Source of the DNA: Pelagibius sp. CAU 1746
GTDB lineage: Bacteria; Pseudomonadota; Alphaproteobacteria; Kiloniellales; Kiloniellaceae
Direction of reading: 5' to 3'
DNA length: 64,000 nt
Assembly (NCBI RefSeq): GCF_039839785.1
Contig: NZ_JBDOQT010000001.1
Span: forward strand, 2,046,001 to 2,110,000
The position numbers and the translations under genes were made by a program. Positions 36,592 through 47,828 of the stretch are shown here, piece after piece; position 1 is the first letter of the stretch; each line of letters starts with the position of its first letter. Under the pieces are notes generated by a model. That model was not told the origin of the DNA and did no database searches. It saw nothing but the letters and a program-made list of their open reading frames with translations.

Positions 36592-36774
36592 CGACCCCCG
36601 TCCCTGAGCTCCATCTTCGATAGTACTGATTTTGGCGGCGAAGAGAAGCGCCCCTAAGGCCTGCGGGGGAAAAAAGCGATGGCGTTATGGTTAATTTCGC
36701 AGCTTGCGCCAGCTATGGGACTCCGCCGAGAGGTATCGGGCGGGAAGCTGCAATTACGGGTAGAGGCTGCCGCG

Positions 36775-37485
36775 TCAGGTCCCGGAGGTGCGATCCTCGT
36801 CGCCGGATTCCTTGCCGCCGTGGGCGGCCGACCAGGACTCCGGATCCTGCAGGAAGCTGCGCACCTCTTCGACCTGCGACGGCGACAGGTAGCCGCTGTT
36901 CTCGGCGGCGGCGAGAGCGTCCCACCAGGTTGCCAGGGCATGCAGCTTCACGCCCTTCTCCGCCAGGGCGGCGACGCCCTGGGGGAAGATGCCGTAGTGG
37001 AAGATTACGAAGGTATGTGAAATCTCGGCGCCGGCCTTGCGGATCGCCTCGACGAAATTCAATTTCGATCCGCCGTCGGTCGCCAGGTCTTCCACCAGCA
37101 GGACGCGGCTGCCCTCGGGCAGGTAGCCCTCGATCTGCGCGTCGCGGCCGAAGCCCTTGGGCTTCTTGCGCACGTAGAGCATCGGCAGGCCCAGGCGCTC
37201 GGCGATCCAGGCGGCGAAGGGGATGCCCGCCGTCTCGCCGCCGGCGATGCAGTCGATGGATTCGTAGCCGGCCTGGCGCTGGATCGTATCGCAGGCGAAA
37301 TCCATGAGCTGCGCGCGGGCGCGCGGGTAGGAGATGATCTTGCGGCAATCCACGTAGACCGGGCTGGCCCGCCCGGAGGTGAAGATGAAGGGCTCGTCCG
37401 GGCGGAACAGCACCGCTTCGATTTCCAGCAGGATGCGGGCGGTGATTTCGGCGATGTCGCTGGAACTGGATGCGGCGGTCGGCAT
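36775..37485 (-). CDS. pyrE: orotate phosphoribosyltransferase
   Basis: A 236-residue type I PRTase that makes orotidine 5'-phosphate from orotate and PRPP in pyrimidine synthesis. The PRPP motif [13 protein letters not shown] (about residues 128-140) is clear, and [16 protein letters not shown] (35-50), [14 protein letters not shown] and the flexible-loop [16 protein letters not shown] match PyrE. The C-terminus is longer than in E. coli PyrE, as in other alphaproteobacteria. AAGGGG before ATG 37485 fixes the start. The upstream MFS gene is on the same strand, 93 bp away. Confidence 0.95.
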   Translation of the reverse strand: MPTAASSSSDIAEITARILLEIEAVLFRPDEPFIFTSGRASPVYVDCRKIISYPRARAQLMDFACDTIQRQAGYESIDCIAGGETAGIPFAAWIAERLGLPMLYVRKKPKGFGRDAQIEGYLPEGSRVLLVEDLATDGGSKLNFVEAIRKAGAEISHTFVIFHYGIFPQGVAALAEKGVKLHALATWWDALAAAENSGYLSPSQVEEVRSFLQDPESWSAAHGGKESGDEDRTSGT

Positions 37486-37578
37486 GGCGGGCCCCTTCAA
37501 TTTCGGTTCGCCCTGTTTATCGCCAAAGCCCGCGAATGACAATCGGGCCGCCCGCCATGGAGGCGATGGGCGGAGGAC

Positions 37579-38829
37579 TCAATCCGACTCGGGCGCCGGC
37601 TGGGCGCGGCACTCCAGGGGCAGGGGCTCGCGGGCCAGCAGATAGCCGAAGAATGCGATCACCGCCGAGACGATCATGACCGTCACCATGGGATAGACCG
37701 TGTCGGCCTGCAGCCAGCCGACCAGCAGGGTCACAAATGCGCCGATCATCATCTGGGTGAAGCCCAGCAGGCCGGAGGCGGTGCCCGCCAGGTCCGGTCG
37801 GCGCGAGATGGCTGCGGCGGTGGCGCTGGGCATGCTGAGGCCGTTGCCCAGGCCGACCAGCATCACCGGGGCAAAGAGAGCCAGCGGCGTCATCTCGATG
37901 CCCAGCGACAGGGCGGTCAGCAGGGCGGTGCCTGCCAGTGCCGCCAGGCTGCCGCTCAGCACCATGCGCTCGGGTCCGACGCGGGTGGCCAGACGGCCGG
38001 AGAGGAAGTTGCCCGCCATATAGCAGAGGGCGTTGAGGACGAAGTAGTTGCCGTAGTCGCTCGACGGCCGGCCCATCAGCTCGACCATGATGTAAGGAGC
38101 CCCGGCCAGGAAGGAGAAGAAAACCGCGGTGGTGAAGGACACGTTCAGGCAATAGCCGTTGAAGCCCCGGTCGCGCAGCAGCACTGGAAAGCCGCGCAGC
38201 ATGTCCAGCGGGCCGGTGGAGACATGGCGCTGGTGATGGGTTTCGTGCAACAGCATCCACGCGAAACCCAGCGCCACCACGCCGACCGCGGCCACAGTGA
38301 AGAAGGTCGAGCGCCAGCCGAACCATTGGTCCAGGTGCCCACCCAGCAGCGGCGCGACCATCGGCGCCACCACCATGGCCATGGTGATGTAGCCGATCAT
38401 GCTGGCGGATTCCTCGCGGCTGTGAGTGTCGCGCACGATGGCGCGGCCCAGCACCAGCCCCGCGCAGCCGCCAACGGCCTGGATGATGCGCCCGACGATC
38501 AGCAGCAGGATCGAATCGGCCAGCGCCGCCAGCAGGCTGCCGGCCAGGAACACCAGGATGCCGCCCAGCAGCACCGGGCGGCGCCCGAAGCGGTCGGAGA
38601 GCGGCCCCATGAAGAGCTGGGAGATGGCGACGCCGAAGAGATAGAGCGTCAGGGTGAGTTGGATGGTGGTGTAGTCGGTGTTGAAGACCGCGACCATGCC
38701 CGGCATCGCGGGAATGAAGATGTTGAGCGCCAGCGGCCCCAGCGCCGTCACCGCGATGAGAATCCCGAGTGCCGGGCGCGGTGCGGCGGAAAGCGAGGAA
38801 TCCGAAGAGGGCTGCGCGGGCGCGCTCAT
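37579..38829 (-). CDS. MFS multidrug exporter, Bcr/CflA family
   Basis: A 416-residue inner-membrane transporter with twelve predicted helices. The first conserved loop reads GPLSDRFGRRPVLLGG, the motif-B arginine is in GRIIQAVGG, and NTDYTTIQLTLTLYLFGVAISQ is typical of Bcr/CflA drug:proton antiporters. ATG 38829 gives the usual short N-terminal tail; the frame is open further upstream without support. It is divergent from the crotonase-family gene, and a role in resistance is by family only. Confidence 0.9.
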   Translation of the reverse strand: MSAPAQPSSDSSLSAAPRPALGILIAVTALGPLALNIFIPAMPGMVAVFNTDYTTIQLTLTLYLFGVAISQLFMGPLSDRFGRRPVLLGGILVFLAGSLLAALADSILLLIVGRIIQAVGGCAGLVLGRAIVRDTHSREESASMIGYITMAMVVAPMVAPLLGGHLDQWFGWRSTFFTVAAVGVVALGFAWMLLHETHHQRHVSTGPLDMLRGFPVLLRDRGFNGYCLNVSFTTAVFFSFLAGAPYIMVELMGRPSSDYGNYFVLNALCYMAGNFLSGRLATRVGPERMVLSGSLAALAGTALLTALSLGIEMTPLALFAPVMLVGLGNGLSMPSATAAAISRRPDLAGTASGLLGFTQMMIGAFVTLLVGWLQADTVYPMVTVMIVSAVIAFFGYLLAREPLPLECRAQPAPESD

Positions 38830-39072
38830 GGGCGAAGAGAATCCGAGTTGTGAAGGCCGGGGCGGCGGCGAAAGAAGCGCCACCCTCCCGCCGCGGCGAC
38901 AAGATGACGCTTTTGCCAGCATGCTATATGGGAAGTAAACCGACCAGTGTCCATGCTGCATGGCTGCTTTGTCCCGGCGATGAAAACGGGTTTTGCGGCG
39001 CAGCCCCGCGCCTTAAGCTGCGGCCCGAACAGCCAGATGAGACAACTGGAGCGGGACGGGAGGACAGGCGGC

Positions 39073-39888
39073 ATGACGGCGGCAGGGGCGGCGCGGCAGG
39101 CGCCATCGATCGAGCTGGAACGCGCCGTAGTGGGTGAGAACGCGGCGGTCGCGACCCTGTGGCTCAACCGGCCGGAGCGGCGCAACGCCTTCGACCTCGC
39201 CATGTGGCGGCGCCTCGGCGACCTGACGCTGGATCTGGCCGGCGACGACGGCCTGCGCTGCCTGGTGCTGCGCGGGCGCGGCGGCGCCTTCGCCGCCGGC
39301 GCCGATATCTCCGAGTTCCCCGAGAAGCGCTACAGCGCCGCGCAGGCCGAGGACTACGCCCGGATCATGGACCGCGCCACCGAGGCCGTGGCCGACTGCC
39401 CGGCGCCGACCCTGGCGGTGATCGAGGGTCCCTGCGTCGGCGGCGGCCTGGAGCTGGCGGTGCAGTGCGACCTGCGGATCGCGTCCGAGAACGCGCGCCT
39501 GGGCATTCCCATCAACCGCATCGGTCACTGCCTGCCCTACCCGGCGATGATCGCCCTGGTCGAACTGGCCGGGCGCGCCGCGGCGCTGGAGATCCTGCTG
39601 GAGGGCCGCATCCTCACCGCCGAAGAGGCGCTCTCCAAGGGGCTGCTCACCCGCGTGGTGCCCGACGGCGAGTTGGAGGCCGAAGCCGCCGCCGCGGTGA
39701 AGCGCATCGCCGCCGGCGCCCCGCTGGCCGCGCGCTGGCACAAGAGCCTCGCGAAGAAGGCGCTGCGCCCGGAGACCCTGGACGCCGAAGCCTGGCGCGA
39801 GCCGCTGCTGTCCTGCGACACCGCCGACTACCGCGAAGGCATCCGCGCCTTCCGGGCGAAAGAGAAGCCGATCTTCCGGGGCGAGTAG
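39073..39888 (+). CDS. enoyl-CoA hydratase/isomerase family (crotonase fold)
   Basis: A 271-residue crotonase-fold enzyme. The oxyanion-hole segments are GRGGAFAAGADISEF (residues 68-82) and IEGPCVGGGLELAV (117-130), and E127 matches the first catalytic glutamate of enoyl-CoA hydratase. At the place of the second glutamate the sequence reads GIPINRIG, with isoleucine (I147), so a standard hydratase reaction is doubtful; isomerase, hydrolase or another CoA-ester activity is possible. GGGAGGA before ATG 39073 supports the start. It is monocistronic, between divergent MFS and convergent hydrolase genes. Confidence 0.85.
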   Translation: MTAAGAARQAPSIELERAVVGENAAVATLWLNRPERRNAFDLAMWRRLGDLTLDLAGDDGLRCLVLRGRGGAFAAGADISEFPEKRYSAAQAEDYARIMDRATEAVADCPAPTLAVIEGPCVGGGLELAVQCDLRIASENARLGIPINRIGHCLPYPAMIALVELAGRAAALEILLEGRILTAEEALSKGLLTRVVPDGELEAEAAAAVKRIAAGAPLAARWHKSLAKKALRPETLDAEAWREPLLSCDTADYREGIRAFRAKEKPIFRGE

Positions 39889-39941
39889 GGCGAGCAAAAA
39901 AGGGACGGCGCTCCGGCCCGCTCTGCCGTCGCGCCGCCCCG

Positions 39942-39961
39942 CCCGGCGGACAACCGCCGGG
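39942..39961. terminator. hairpin between convergent genes
   Basis: CCCGGCGG, loop ACAA, CCGCCGGG, located between the crotonase-family stop (39888) and the dienelactone hydrolase stop (39971). It can serve both strands; no long T-run follows. Confidence 0.6.
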
Positions 39962-39970
39962 GCCTCCCTG

Positions 39971-40879
39971 TTATTGCAGCGTCTCCTTGAAGAAGTTGAC
40001 GGTGCGCCCCCAGGCGATCTCGGCTGACTTCTGGTCGTAGCGCGCAGCGTTGGTGTCGTTGTTGAAGGCGTGGTTGGCGCCCTCGTAGGTGAACATCTCG
40101 TAGGCCACGCCGTTGGCGTCCAGCGCCGACTTGAAGTCGGGAATGCCGGCGTTGATGCGCTCGTCGAGCCCCGCATAGTGCAGCAGCATCGGCGCGCGGA
40201 TGTTCGCCACCTGCTCCGCCGAGGGCTGGCGGCCGTAGTAGGCGACGGTGCCCGAGACGGCGGGCGCGTTCACCGCCACCTGGTTGGCCATGGCGCCGCC
40301 CCAGCAGAAGCCGACGGCGCCGACCTTGCCGGTGGAAGCCGGGTGCTTGGCGAGGTAGTCGACCGCCGCCACCGCGTTCTGGATGGTCTGGGCGCTGTCG
40401 AGGGCGCGGATCATCTCGCGCGCCTGGTCCTCGTCGGAGGGCGTGCCGCCGGCGGGCGAGAGGAAGTCGACGCCCAGCGCCACGAAGCCCTCCAGCGCGA
40501 TGCGCCGGGTGACGTCCTCGATGTGCGGGTTGAGGCCGCGGTTCTCGTGGATCACCAGCACGGCCGGCAGTTTCTCGGTGACCGGCACACTGGCCGGGCG
40601 CGCCATATAGCCGCTCAACTCGCCGCTGGCGCCGGGGAAGGTGACGGTGCCGGTCGTCACGCGGCTGTCGTCCGGGGCCACCATGGCTGCCTGGGCGTAG
40701 TTGTTCTCCAGCAGCGGCAGCAGGGCGCAGGCCGCGGCGCTGCCGCCGGCCACCCGGGTCAGGTGGTCGAAGAAGCGGCGGCGGTCCAGGGTCAGGTGGG
40801 TGTAGTCGTCATAGAGATCGATCACCTCCTGGGTGATTTTCGGTGCGGCCTTCGGCTTGGTCTTTGCAGGGGCGGTCAT
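39971..40879 (-). CDS. dienelactone hydrolase family protein with Tat-type leader
   Basis: A 302-residue alpha/beta hydrolase. The Cys-Asp-His triad of the family is visible: C192 in GFCWGG, D239 in YAGLDERI and H270 in GANHAF; the N-terminal glutamate of HENRGL (E112) also fits. Residues 33-64 look like a twin-arginine leader (DRRRFFDHLTRVAGGSAAAC), preceded by a long polar n-region, so export to the periplasm is probable. DLH-like proteins open lactones or hydrolyse esters. Start ATG 40879 has AGGAG 13 bases upstream. No catechol-pathway genes are near. Confidence 0.88.
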   Translation of the reverse strand: MTAPAKTKPKAAPKITQEVIDLYDDYTHLTLDRRRFFDHLTRVAGGSAAACALLPLLENNYAQAAMVAPDDSRVTTGTVTFPGASGELSGYMARPASVPVTEKLPAVLVIHENRGLNPHIEDVTRRIALEGFVALGVDFLSPAGGTPSDEDQAREMIRALDSAQTIQNAVAAVDYLAKHPASTGKVGAVGFCWGGAMANQVAVNAPAVSGTVAYYGRQPSAEQVANIRAPMLLHYAGLDERINAGIPDFKSALDANGVAYEMFTYEGANHAFNNDTNAARYDQKSAEIAWGRTVNFFKETLQ

Positions 40880-41171
40880 CGCTGGTCGGGCTCCTGAAGA
40901 GTTGTCGTCTGTCGGACGCGAAGGTGGGAAACGGCGGCTCCGGCAGGGCAGGGGCATTTCGGGGCGGTCCCGACCGGTGTCGCGGCCGGTGGCTTTGGGG
41001 GACCGTTTCGCCCGGCGCCGGAGCCGCCGCTTCTTCCTGGAAAGCCTAGTCGGGGCCTGGGTTTGCGAACAGGGGAGGGCGCGAATTATTTCTCGAATGT
41101 GCAACTGCACGAACGTCTGGGCTGAAGATCACGAAAAAATCAGTGCCGGTCGGGACTTAACTTCGAGTAGC

Positions 41172-41192
41172 ATTTTCATGCAGCATGAAAAT
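41172..41192. promoter_or_regulatory. 9-bp inverted repeat just upstream of the LytTR gene
   Basis: ATTTTCATG, loop CAG, CATGAAAAT, ending 21 bp before the LytTR start and overlapping a possible alternative ATG at 41178. The position suits an autoregulatory operator or a translation-control hairpin. Confidence 0.5.
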
Positions 41193-41213
41193 TCAGGCCC
41201 GGGAGGGCCCGTG

Positions 41214-42170
41214 ATGGCTGTTCGCATGTCCTCGACGTCGATGCCCTGGCCCTTCTGGGGACTGGTGGCGACTCTGCTGACCGGTCTGCTTCTGGCCGGT
41301 CATCCCCGCGAGGCTTTTGCCGAGTTCTCGCTGCTGTTCAGCTATGGCTACTGGGCCGTCCGGCTGCTGATGGCATATCTGCTGTTTGCCGGTTGCCTGC
41401 TGCTGCTGGAAATGGGGCCGCTGGGGGCGCGTCTGCGGGGCCGCTGGGCCTGGGGCTGGCTGGCCCCGGCGGCGGCGCTGATCACCCTGCCGTTCTTTAC
41501 CTTGAGCGTCACCATGCTCGACCTGCTGCTCGGCCTGCCGGAGCTCGGCATCGGCGGTTTCGGCGCCGACAGCGGCGGCGCCGCGGCGGCGGCGGCCTCG
41601 GCCTCCGGTATGGCGGCGCTCTTCGCGATGGAATCGCTCTATCACCTGGACAATCACCTTGTGCTCTGCGCCCTCATCGTTCTGCCCCGCGTGGTGATGG
41701 CACTGCAGGCCTCGGCTGCCGCTGCGGAGCACGGCGGAGCGGAACGGAGCGATGCGGGACAGAGAGATGCGGGGCAGGGCGGGGCGCCGGGGCGCGCGCC
41801 CTTTCCGGCGCCGGTGACGCTGCGCCCGGCGACGCCGGCGGCGCCCAGCTTCTTCCAGCGGTTCGATCCGCCGCTAAGAAGTCCGGTCCTGGCGGTGCAG
41901 GCGCAGGAGCACTACGTCAGGGTGGTGACCGCCGAGGGCGCGGTGACCACGCTTTACCGCTTCGGCGATGCGCTGCGCGAACTGGAAGGGCAATCGGGGC
42001 TGCAGGTGCACCGCTCCTTTTGGGTGGCGGATGCCGGCGTCGAGGCCCTGAAGAGCGGCAAGCGCGGCCTGAAGATCGTGCTGCGCAACGGCGAACAGGT
42101 TCCGGTGAGCGCGCGCCATGCGGATACGGTGCAGCAGCGCTTTGGCGAGCGCCTGGAAACCGTCGCCTGA
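41214..42170 (+). CDS. membrane-bound LytTR-domain transcriptional regulator
   Basis: A 318-residue protein with four predicted membrane helices in the first 170 residues (WPFWGLVATLLTGLLL, YWAVRLLMAYLLFAGC, LITLPFFTLSVTMLDLLLGL, LVLCALIVLPRVVMAL), an Ala/Pro-rich linker and a C-terminal LytTR DNA-binding domain (about residues 218-318: LAVQAQEHYVRVVTAEG, LYRFGDALREL, GLQVHRSFWVADAGVE, IVLRNGEQVPVSARH). The receiver domain of classical LytTR regulators is absent, so signals probably arrive through the membrane part. GGGAGGG six bases before ATG 41214 supports this start. A small membrane protein gene follows after 18 bp. Confidence 0.88.
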   Translation: MAVRMSSTSMPWPFWGLVATLLTGLLLAGHPREAFAEFSLLFSYGYWAVRLLMAYLLFAGCLLLLEMGPLGARLRGRWAWGWLAPAAALITLPFFTLSVTMLDLLLGLPELGIGGFGADSGGAAAAAASASGMAALFAMESLYHLDNHLVLCALIVLPRVVMALQASAAAAEHGGAERSDAGQRDAGQGGAPGRAPFPAPVTLRPATPAAPSFFQRFDPPLRSPVLAVQAQEHYVRVVTAEGAVTTLYRFGDALRELEGQSGLQVHRSFWVADAGVEALKSGKRGLKIVLRNGEQVPVSARHADTVQQRFGERLETVA

Positions 42171-42188
42171 CGGGCGGAAAGGGACGAT

Positions 42189-42380
42189 ATGGTCGGCGGT
42201 ATCGATCACGAAGGCGAATTGGCGGTCGCGCGCATCCGCATGAAGCTGGAACAGAACGCCGGCTCCCTGGCCGAGAGCGAGCGCTTGCGCCGCGAGGAAG
42301 GTGAAGAGCAGTTCCGCGGGCGGCTCTGGGCGCTCACCGTGACCGCAGTGATCTATGTGCTCTACTTGCTGTTCGGCTGA
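42189..42380 (+). CDS. small single-pass membrane protein next to the LytTR regulator
   Basis: A 63-residue protein: a charged, probably helical N-terminal part (ELAVARIRMKLEQNAGSLAE, ESERLRREEGEEQF) and one C-terminal membrane helix (LWALTVTAVIYVLYLLFG, residues 46-63). A ribosome site (AAAGGGA) precedes ATG 42189. It starts 18 bp after the LytTR gene and is likely co-transcribed, so it may modulate the membrane regulator. No family is recognised. Its last 19 bases overlap the end of the convergent acetyltransferase gene. Confidence 0.65.
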   Translation: MVGGIDHEGELAVARIRMKLEQNAGSLAESERLRREEGEEQFRGRLWALTVTAVIYVLYLLFG

Positions 42381-42916
42381 GCGCCCGCCGCCGCGCGGCG
42401 TGCCGCGAAAGTTGCACGGTCAATGCCGTAGCGCCGCGCCGCCTCGCCATCATGGTCAACCATCCCGGTGAAGCTCAATCCGATTTTCTCGGCCACGCGG
42501 ATGGAGCCGTGGTTGTCGGGATGGATGTCGGCGACGATTCCGGTCATGTCGGCCTTCGCAAAACCCTGAGCCAGCACCGGCGCGGCGGCCTCGGTGGCGT
42601 AGCCCCGGCCCCAGGCGTCACGGCGCAGGCGCCAGCCGATCTCGACCTCGGCGCCGGCTACGCTGTAGGGGTGCAGCATGACCCAGCCGAGAAAGCGCGT
42701 GGGATCGTCCTTGGCGAAGATCGACCAGTAGCCGAGGCCGGGCGGATAACGCGCTTCGATGCGCCGCCGCAGGAAATCCCGGTGTTCTTCCTCGTTGGAC
42801 CAGGGCGGGCCGACGTAGCGGATCACTTCCGGGTCGCTGTCCATCTCCAGGCAGGCCTCGAAATCGGCAGGCCCGCGCGGGCGCAGGATCAGGCGTTCGG
42901 TCCGGCAGGTCTCCAT
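42362..42916 (-). CDS. GNAT family N-acetyltransferase (RimJ/RimL-like)
   Basis: A 184-residue acetyltransferase. It starts TERLILRPRGPADFEACLEM, has the substrate-side strand EVEIGWRLRRDAWGRGYATE with the acetyl-CoA pyrophosphate loop (RRDAWGRGYA) and the late strand NHGSIRVAEKIGLSFTG, as in RimJ-type enzymes acting on protein N-termini or small amines. The target is unknown. Sixteen base pairs upstream lies the end of the thioesterase gene on the same strand. Confidence 0.88.
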   Translation of the reverse strand: METCRTERLILRPRGPADFEACLEMDSDPEVIRYVGPPWSNEEEHRDFLRRRIEARYPPGLGYWSIFAKDDPTRFLGWVMLHPYSVAGAEVEIGWRLRRDAWGRGYATEAAAPVLAQGFAKADMTGIVADIHPDNHGSIRVAEKIGLSFTGMVDHDGEAARRYGIDRATFAARRAAAGAQPNSK

Positions 42917-42931
42917 GGCGACGGGCAGATC

Positions 42932-43402
42932 CTACGTCCGCAGGGTGATGTACTTGAAGGTGCCCTGGCCGCTGCCGACGACGCGGCCGGTTTCGTCGCG
43001 CACTTCGCAGGCGGCGAAGAACAGCGACTTGCCGCCGCCGCTGCAGGTGGCGCGGGCCACCAGGCGCTGGCCTTCCTTGGCGGTGCCGATGAAGTTGCTG
43101 GTCAGCGACAGGGTGAAGGCGCGGCGCGGCGTCACCCCCTCCGGCGTGTAGCAGCCGCAGTAGCCGCAGGCGGTGTCGATCAGCGTGGTCAGCACGCCGC
43201 CGTGCATGACGCCGCTGCGGTTCAAGTGGCGCTTCTCGACTGTCAGGCCGACTTCGGCGACATCCTCTTCCCAGTTGGCCAATCTATAGCCGACCAGATC
43301 GGCGAAGCCGCCGTGGCTGCGCAGCGGATCGGCATCTTTTACGGGCTTTTTCGAATCGTCAGGCATGGCGGCAGACTGCCGCGTCTCGGCCGCCCTGTCC
43401 AT
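42932..43402 (-). CDS. PaaI-type hotdog-fold thioesterase
   Basis: A 156-residue hotdog protein. The segment NRSGVMHGGVLTTLIDTACGY holds the PaaI/4HBT signature with the active-site HGG turn and catalytic Asp, followed by TLSLTSNFIGTAKEGQ. It would hydrolyse acyl-CoA thioesters in the cytoplasm as a tetramer. ATG 43402 is used; ATG 43366 (M-P-D-D-S-K) is equally possible because neither has a good ribosome site. It leads the acetyltransferase gene with 15 bp between them. Confidence 0.88.
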   Translation of the reverse strand: MDRAAETRQSAAMPDDSKKPVKDADPLRSHGGFADLVGYRLANWEEDVAEVGLTVEKRHLNRSGVMHGGVLTTLIDTACGYCGCYTPEGVTPRRAFTLSLTSNFIGTAKEGQRLVARATCSGGGKSLFFAACEVRDETGRVVGSGQGTFKYITLRT

Positions 43403-43865
43403 ACGACGGTACTTTCAGTCTGGCGGTTGGCCGCGGGCCGACAAAGCTAGACCGGGGCTCACGGCCCCGGTCTTTCGCTCTCGCTTGACAGGACCGCTCC
43501 GCACCGCGGTACGTTGGGAGCTTCCTGACGAGTCACCGCACAGGCTTTGCGGCGGCTAAATCGTCACCGGTTTTTCCCGGCCACGTGCGGTTAGCTTGCG
43601 ACTCTGCGGGTGCTTTGGTCAAGAGTCCAATGCTAGGAATATCGGCGGGTTTCCGGGCTTTTGCCGTGTCTTTCGCGCCTGCAAAGCGGCTGCAGCCGAG
43701 GCAGGCGGCGGGACAGCGCAGCGGCTGCGGCCGCCCTTGCCGTAGCGCAGCAAAAAACACCCGCGACCGATAGGGCGCGCGTCCTTCACCGAGCGATTGC
43801 CTAGACCGCGGACCAAACCAAAGCTGGGGTTGCGGAAAACGATTCCGGGCCGCTGCGGGGCGCTC
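43403..43865. other. 463-bp region without a recognised gene
   Basis: The stretch contains a 9-bp perfect hairpin at 43450-43472 (GACCGGGGC and GCCCCGGTC) followed on the plus strand by TTTC, then a TTGACA element at 43485-43490. A 62-codon plus-strand frame at 43585-43773 lacks a ribosome site and family features. A small RNA is possible but unsupported. Confidence 0.4.
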
Positions 43866-44710
43866 TCACTCCACGCCGATGGCGTAGAAGTGGGGGTTCT
43901 CGAAGCCGGGCTTGCCGTAGTCCAGGGGGTCGCCGTCCATGTCGCGGACCTGTCCGCCGGCGGCCAGCAGGACCGCATGGCCGGCCGCCGTGTCCCATTC
44001 CATGGTGCGCCCGAAGCGCGGATAGAGATCGGCGCGGCCGCTGGCGACGAGGCAGAATTTCAGCGAGGAGCCGGCGGTCACCCGTTCGGCCACCTTGTAC
44101 TTCGCCAGGAAGTCGTCGAGCTCGCGGCCGCTGCCGTGGCGGCGGCTGGCCACCACCACCGCGCCGTCTTCCGGGATCTCGCGGGCGCGGATCTCCACCA
44201 GCGGCTTGTCGGTCTCGGCGAAGACGGCGCGGCCGCTGCCCTTGCCGCCGTCCGGGGTGTCGCCGCAGATCCCCGCCCAGGTCATGGCCATGGCCGGGGC
44301 GTGGACCACCCCGGCGACCGGCTGGCCGTCCTCGATGAGCGCGATGTTCACGGTGAACTCGCCGTTGCGGGAGATGAACTCCTTGGTGCCGTCCAAGGGA
44401 TCGACCAGCCAGAAGCGGCCGCCGGAGATGTCGGGCTCGTCGCCCGCCGCCATGGCTTCCTCGGCGACCACGGGGATGTCCGGCGTCAGGGTGTTGAGGG
44501 CGCCCAGGATGAAGGTCTCCGCCGCTTCGTCGGCCTCGGTGACGGGGGAGGCGTCGTCCTTCTCGCGCACCTCGATCTCCTCGGCCTCCACGTAGTAGGC
44601 CAGGATCACCTTGCCGGCGCGTTCGGCGATGAGCCGCAGCACCGCGAGGATGTCGTCGGCCCCGGCTTCGTCCTGGTCGAGGATTCCCTGAAGCGTTTTC
44701 TCGGTTTCGC

Positions 44711-44714
<4 letters not shown>
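43866..44714 (-). CDS. cysQ: 3'(2'),5'-bisphosphate nucleotidase CysQ / inositol-monophosphatase family
   Basis: A 282-residue Mg- and Li-sensitive phosphatase. The metal-site motifs are PVTEADEAAE, VAEEAMA, WLVDPLDGTKEFI and the late GRTMEWDTAAGHAVL, matching CysQ, which hydrolyses 3'-phosphoadenosine 5'-phosphate left by sulfate assimilation. The start is GTG 44714: AGGAAG precedes it and its GTGA overlaps the stop of the upstream molybdenum-enzyme gene. The C-terminus ends about 25 residues after the last motif, as usual. It is translationally coupled to an oxidase subunit gene, an unusual partner. Confidence 0.92.
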
Positions 44715-47053
<2,339 letters not shown>

Positions 47054-47258
47054 GGCTGAAACGTTCTCCGTGAAGGTGGGTTATATGAGGAGTTGGCCCC
47101 AATGATAGGCGAGACAAGGGGCCGCGAGAAAGTGGAAAGTCGTGATGCTTTCCTGGGAAGGCGGCTCATCGGTTGGGGCGTGCCCCGGCGAATTGGCAGG
47201 AGATTGTTCCGAGGCGCTTGGGCTAGGGTCCCCGCCCAACAGAAATGGAGCGGAGTCG

Positions 47259-47708
47259 ATGGAGCAGCGGATGACCATGGTGACCCTGGGGGTTCGGGAC
47301 CTCGCCAGGGCGCAGAAGTTTTATGAAGAAGGGCTAGGCTGGACGCTGAGCGACGGCGTTGAGGGGCAGGTCGCTTTCTATCAGCTTGCCGGCGGCGGGT
47401 TGCTCGGGCTCTATGGGCTGGAGGCTCTGGCCGAGGATGCCGCGGTGCCTCTGGCCGAGCTGAAGCCGGGGCAGAACTTCGGCGGTATGACTCTGGCCCA
47501 CAACGTCGCAAGCCCGGAGGCCGTCGACGCCACCATGAAGGAGGTCGTGGCCGCCGGTGCGACGCTCATGAAACCCGCCGAGAAGGTTTTTTGGGGCGGC
47601 TACTCCGGCTATTTCGCCGACCCCGACGGCCATCTCTGGGAAGTCGCCTACAACCCCTTCTGGACCCTCAACGACGACGGCAGCGTGTCGCTGGAGCCGC
47701 CGGAATAG
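47259..47708 (+). CDS. VOC superfamily (glyoxalase/bleomycin-resistance-like) protein
   Basis: A 149-residue two-module VOC protein: MTMVTLGVRDLARAQKFYEE opens the first beta-alpha-beta unit, and GYSGYFADPDGHLWEVAYNP closes the second with the usual metal-ligand glutamate. Its reaction cannot be told; relatives act as dioxygenases, isomerases or binding proteins. GGAG precedes ATG 47259. It is divergent from the CoxL-like gene and followed by a block of palindromic repeats. Confidence 0.85.
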   Translation: MEQRMTMVTLGVRDLARAQKFYEEGLGWTLSDGVEGQVAFYQLAGGGLLGLYGLEALAEDAAVPLAELKPGQNFGGMTLAHNVASPEAVDATMKEVVAAGATLMKPAEKVFWGGYSGYFADPDGHLWEVAYNPFWTLNDDGSVSLEPPE

Positions 47709-47718
47709 CGTCTCCTCG

Positions 47719-47805
47719 CCGTCACCCTCGGGCTTGACCCGGGCATCCAGGGCAGGTGTCGGGCCTGCGGCCCCAGGACCCTCGGGACAAGCCCGAGGGT
47801 GACGG
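47719..47805. repeat. palindromic intergenic repeat (GTCACCCTCGGGCTT family)
   Basis: CCGTCACCCTCGGGCTTG at 47719-47736 is the reverse complement of CAAGCCCGAGGGTGACGG at 47788-47805, with a GC-rich centre. It follows the VOC stop and can terminate transcription or be a mobile REP-like element. Confidence 0.75.
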
Positions 47806-47828
47806 ATGGAGAGGGGGGCGGACGGTGC

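Noticed and set aside
43585-43773. 62-codon plus-strand frame
   Set aside because: No ribosome site, Arg/Ala-rich mirror-like composition, no domain.
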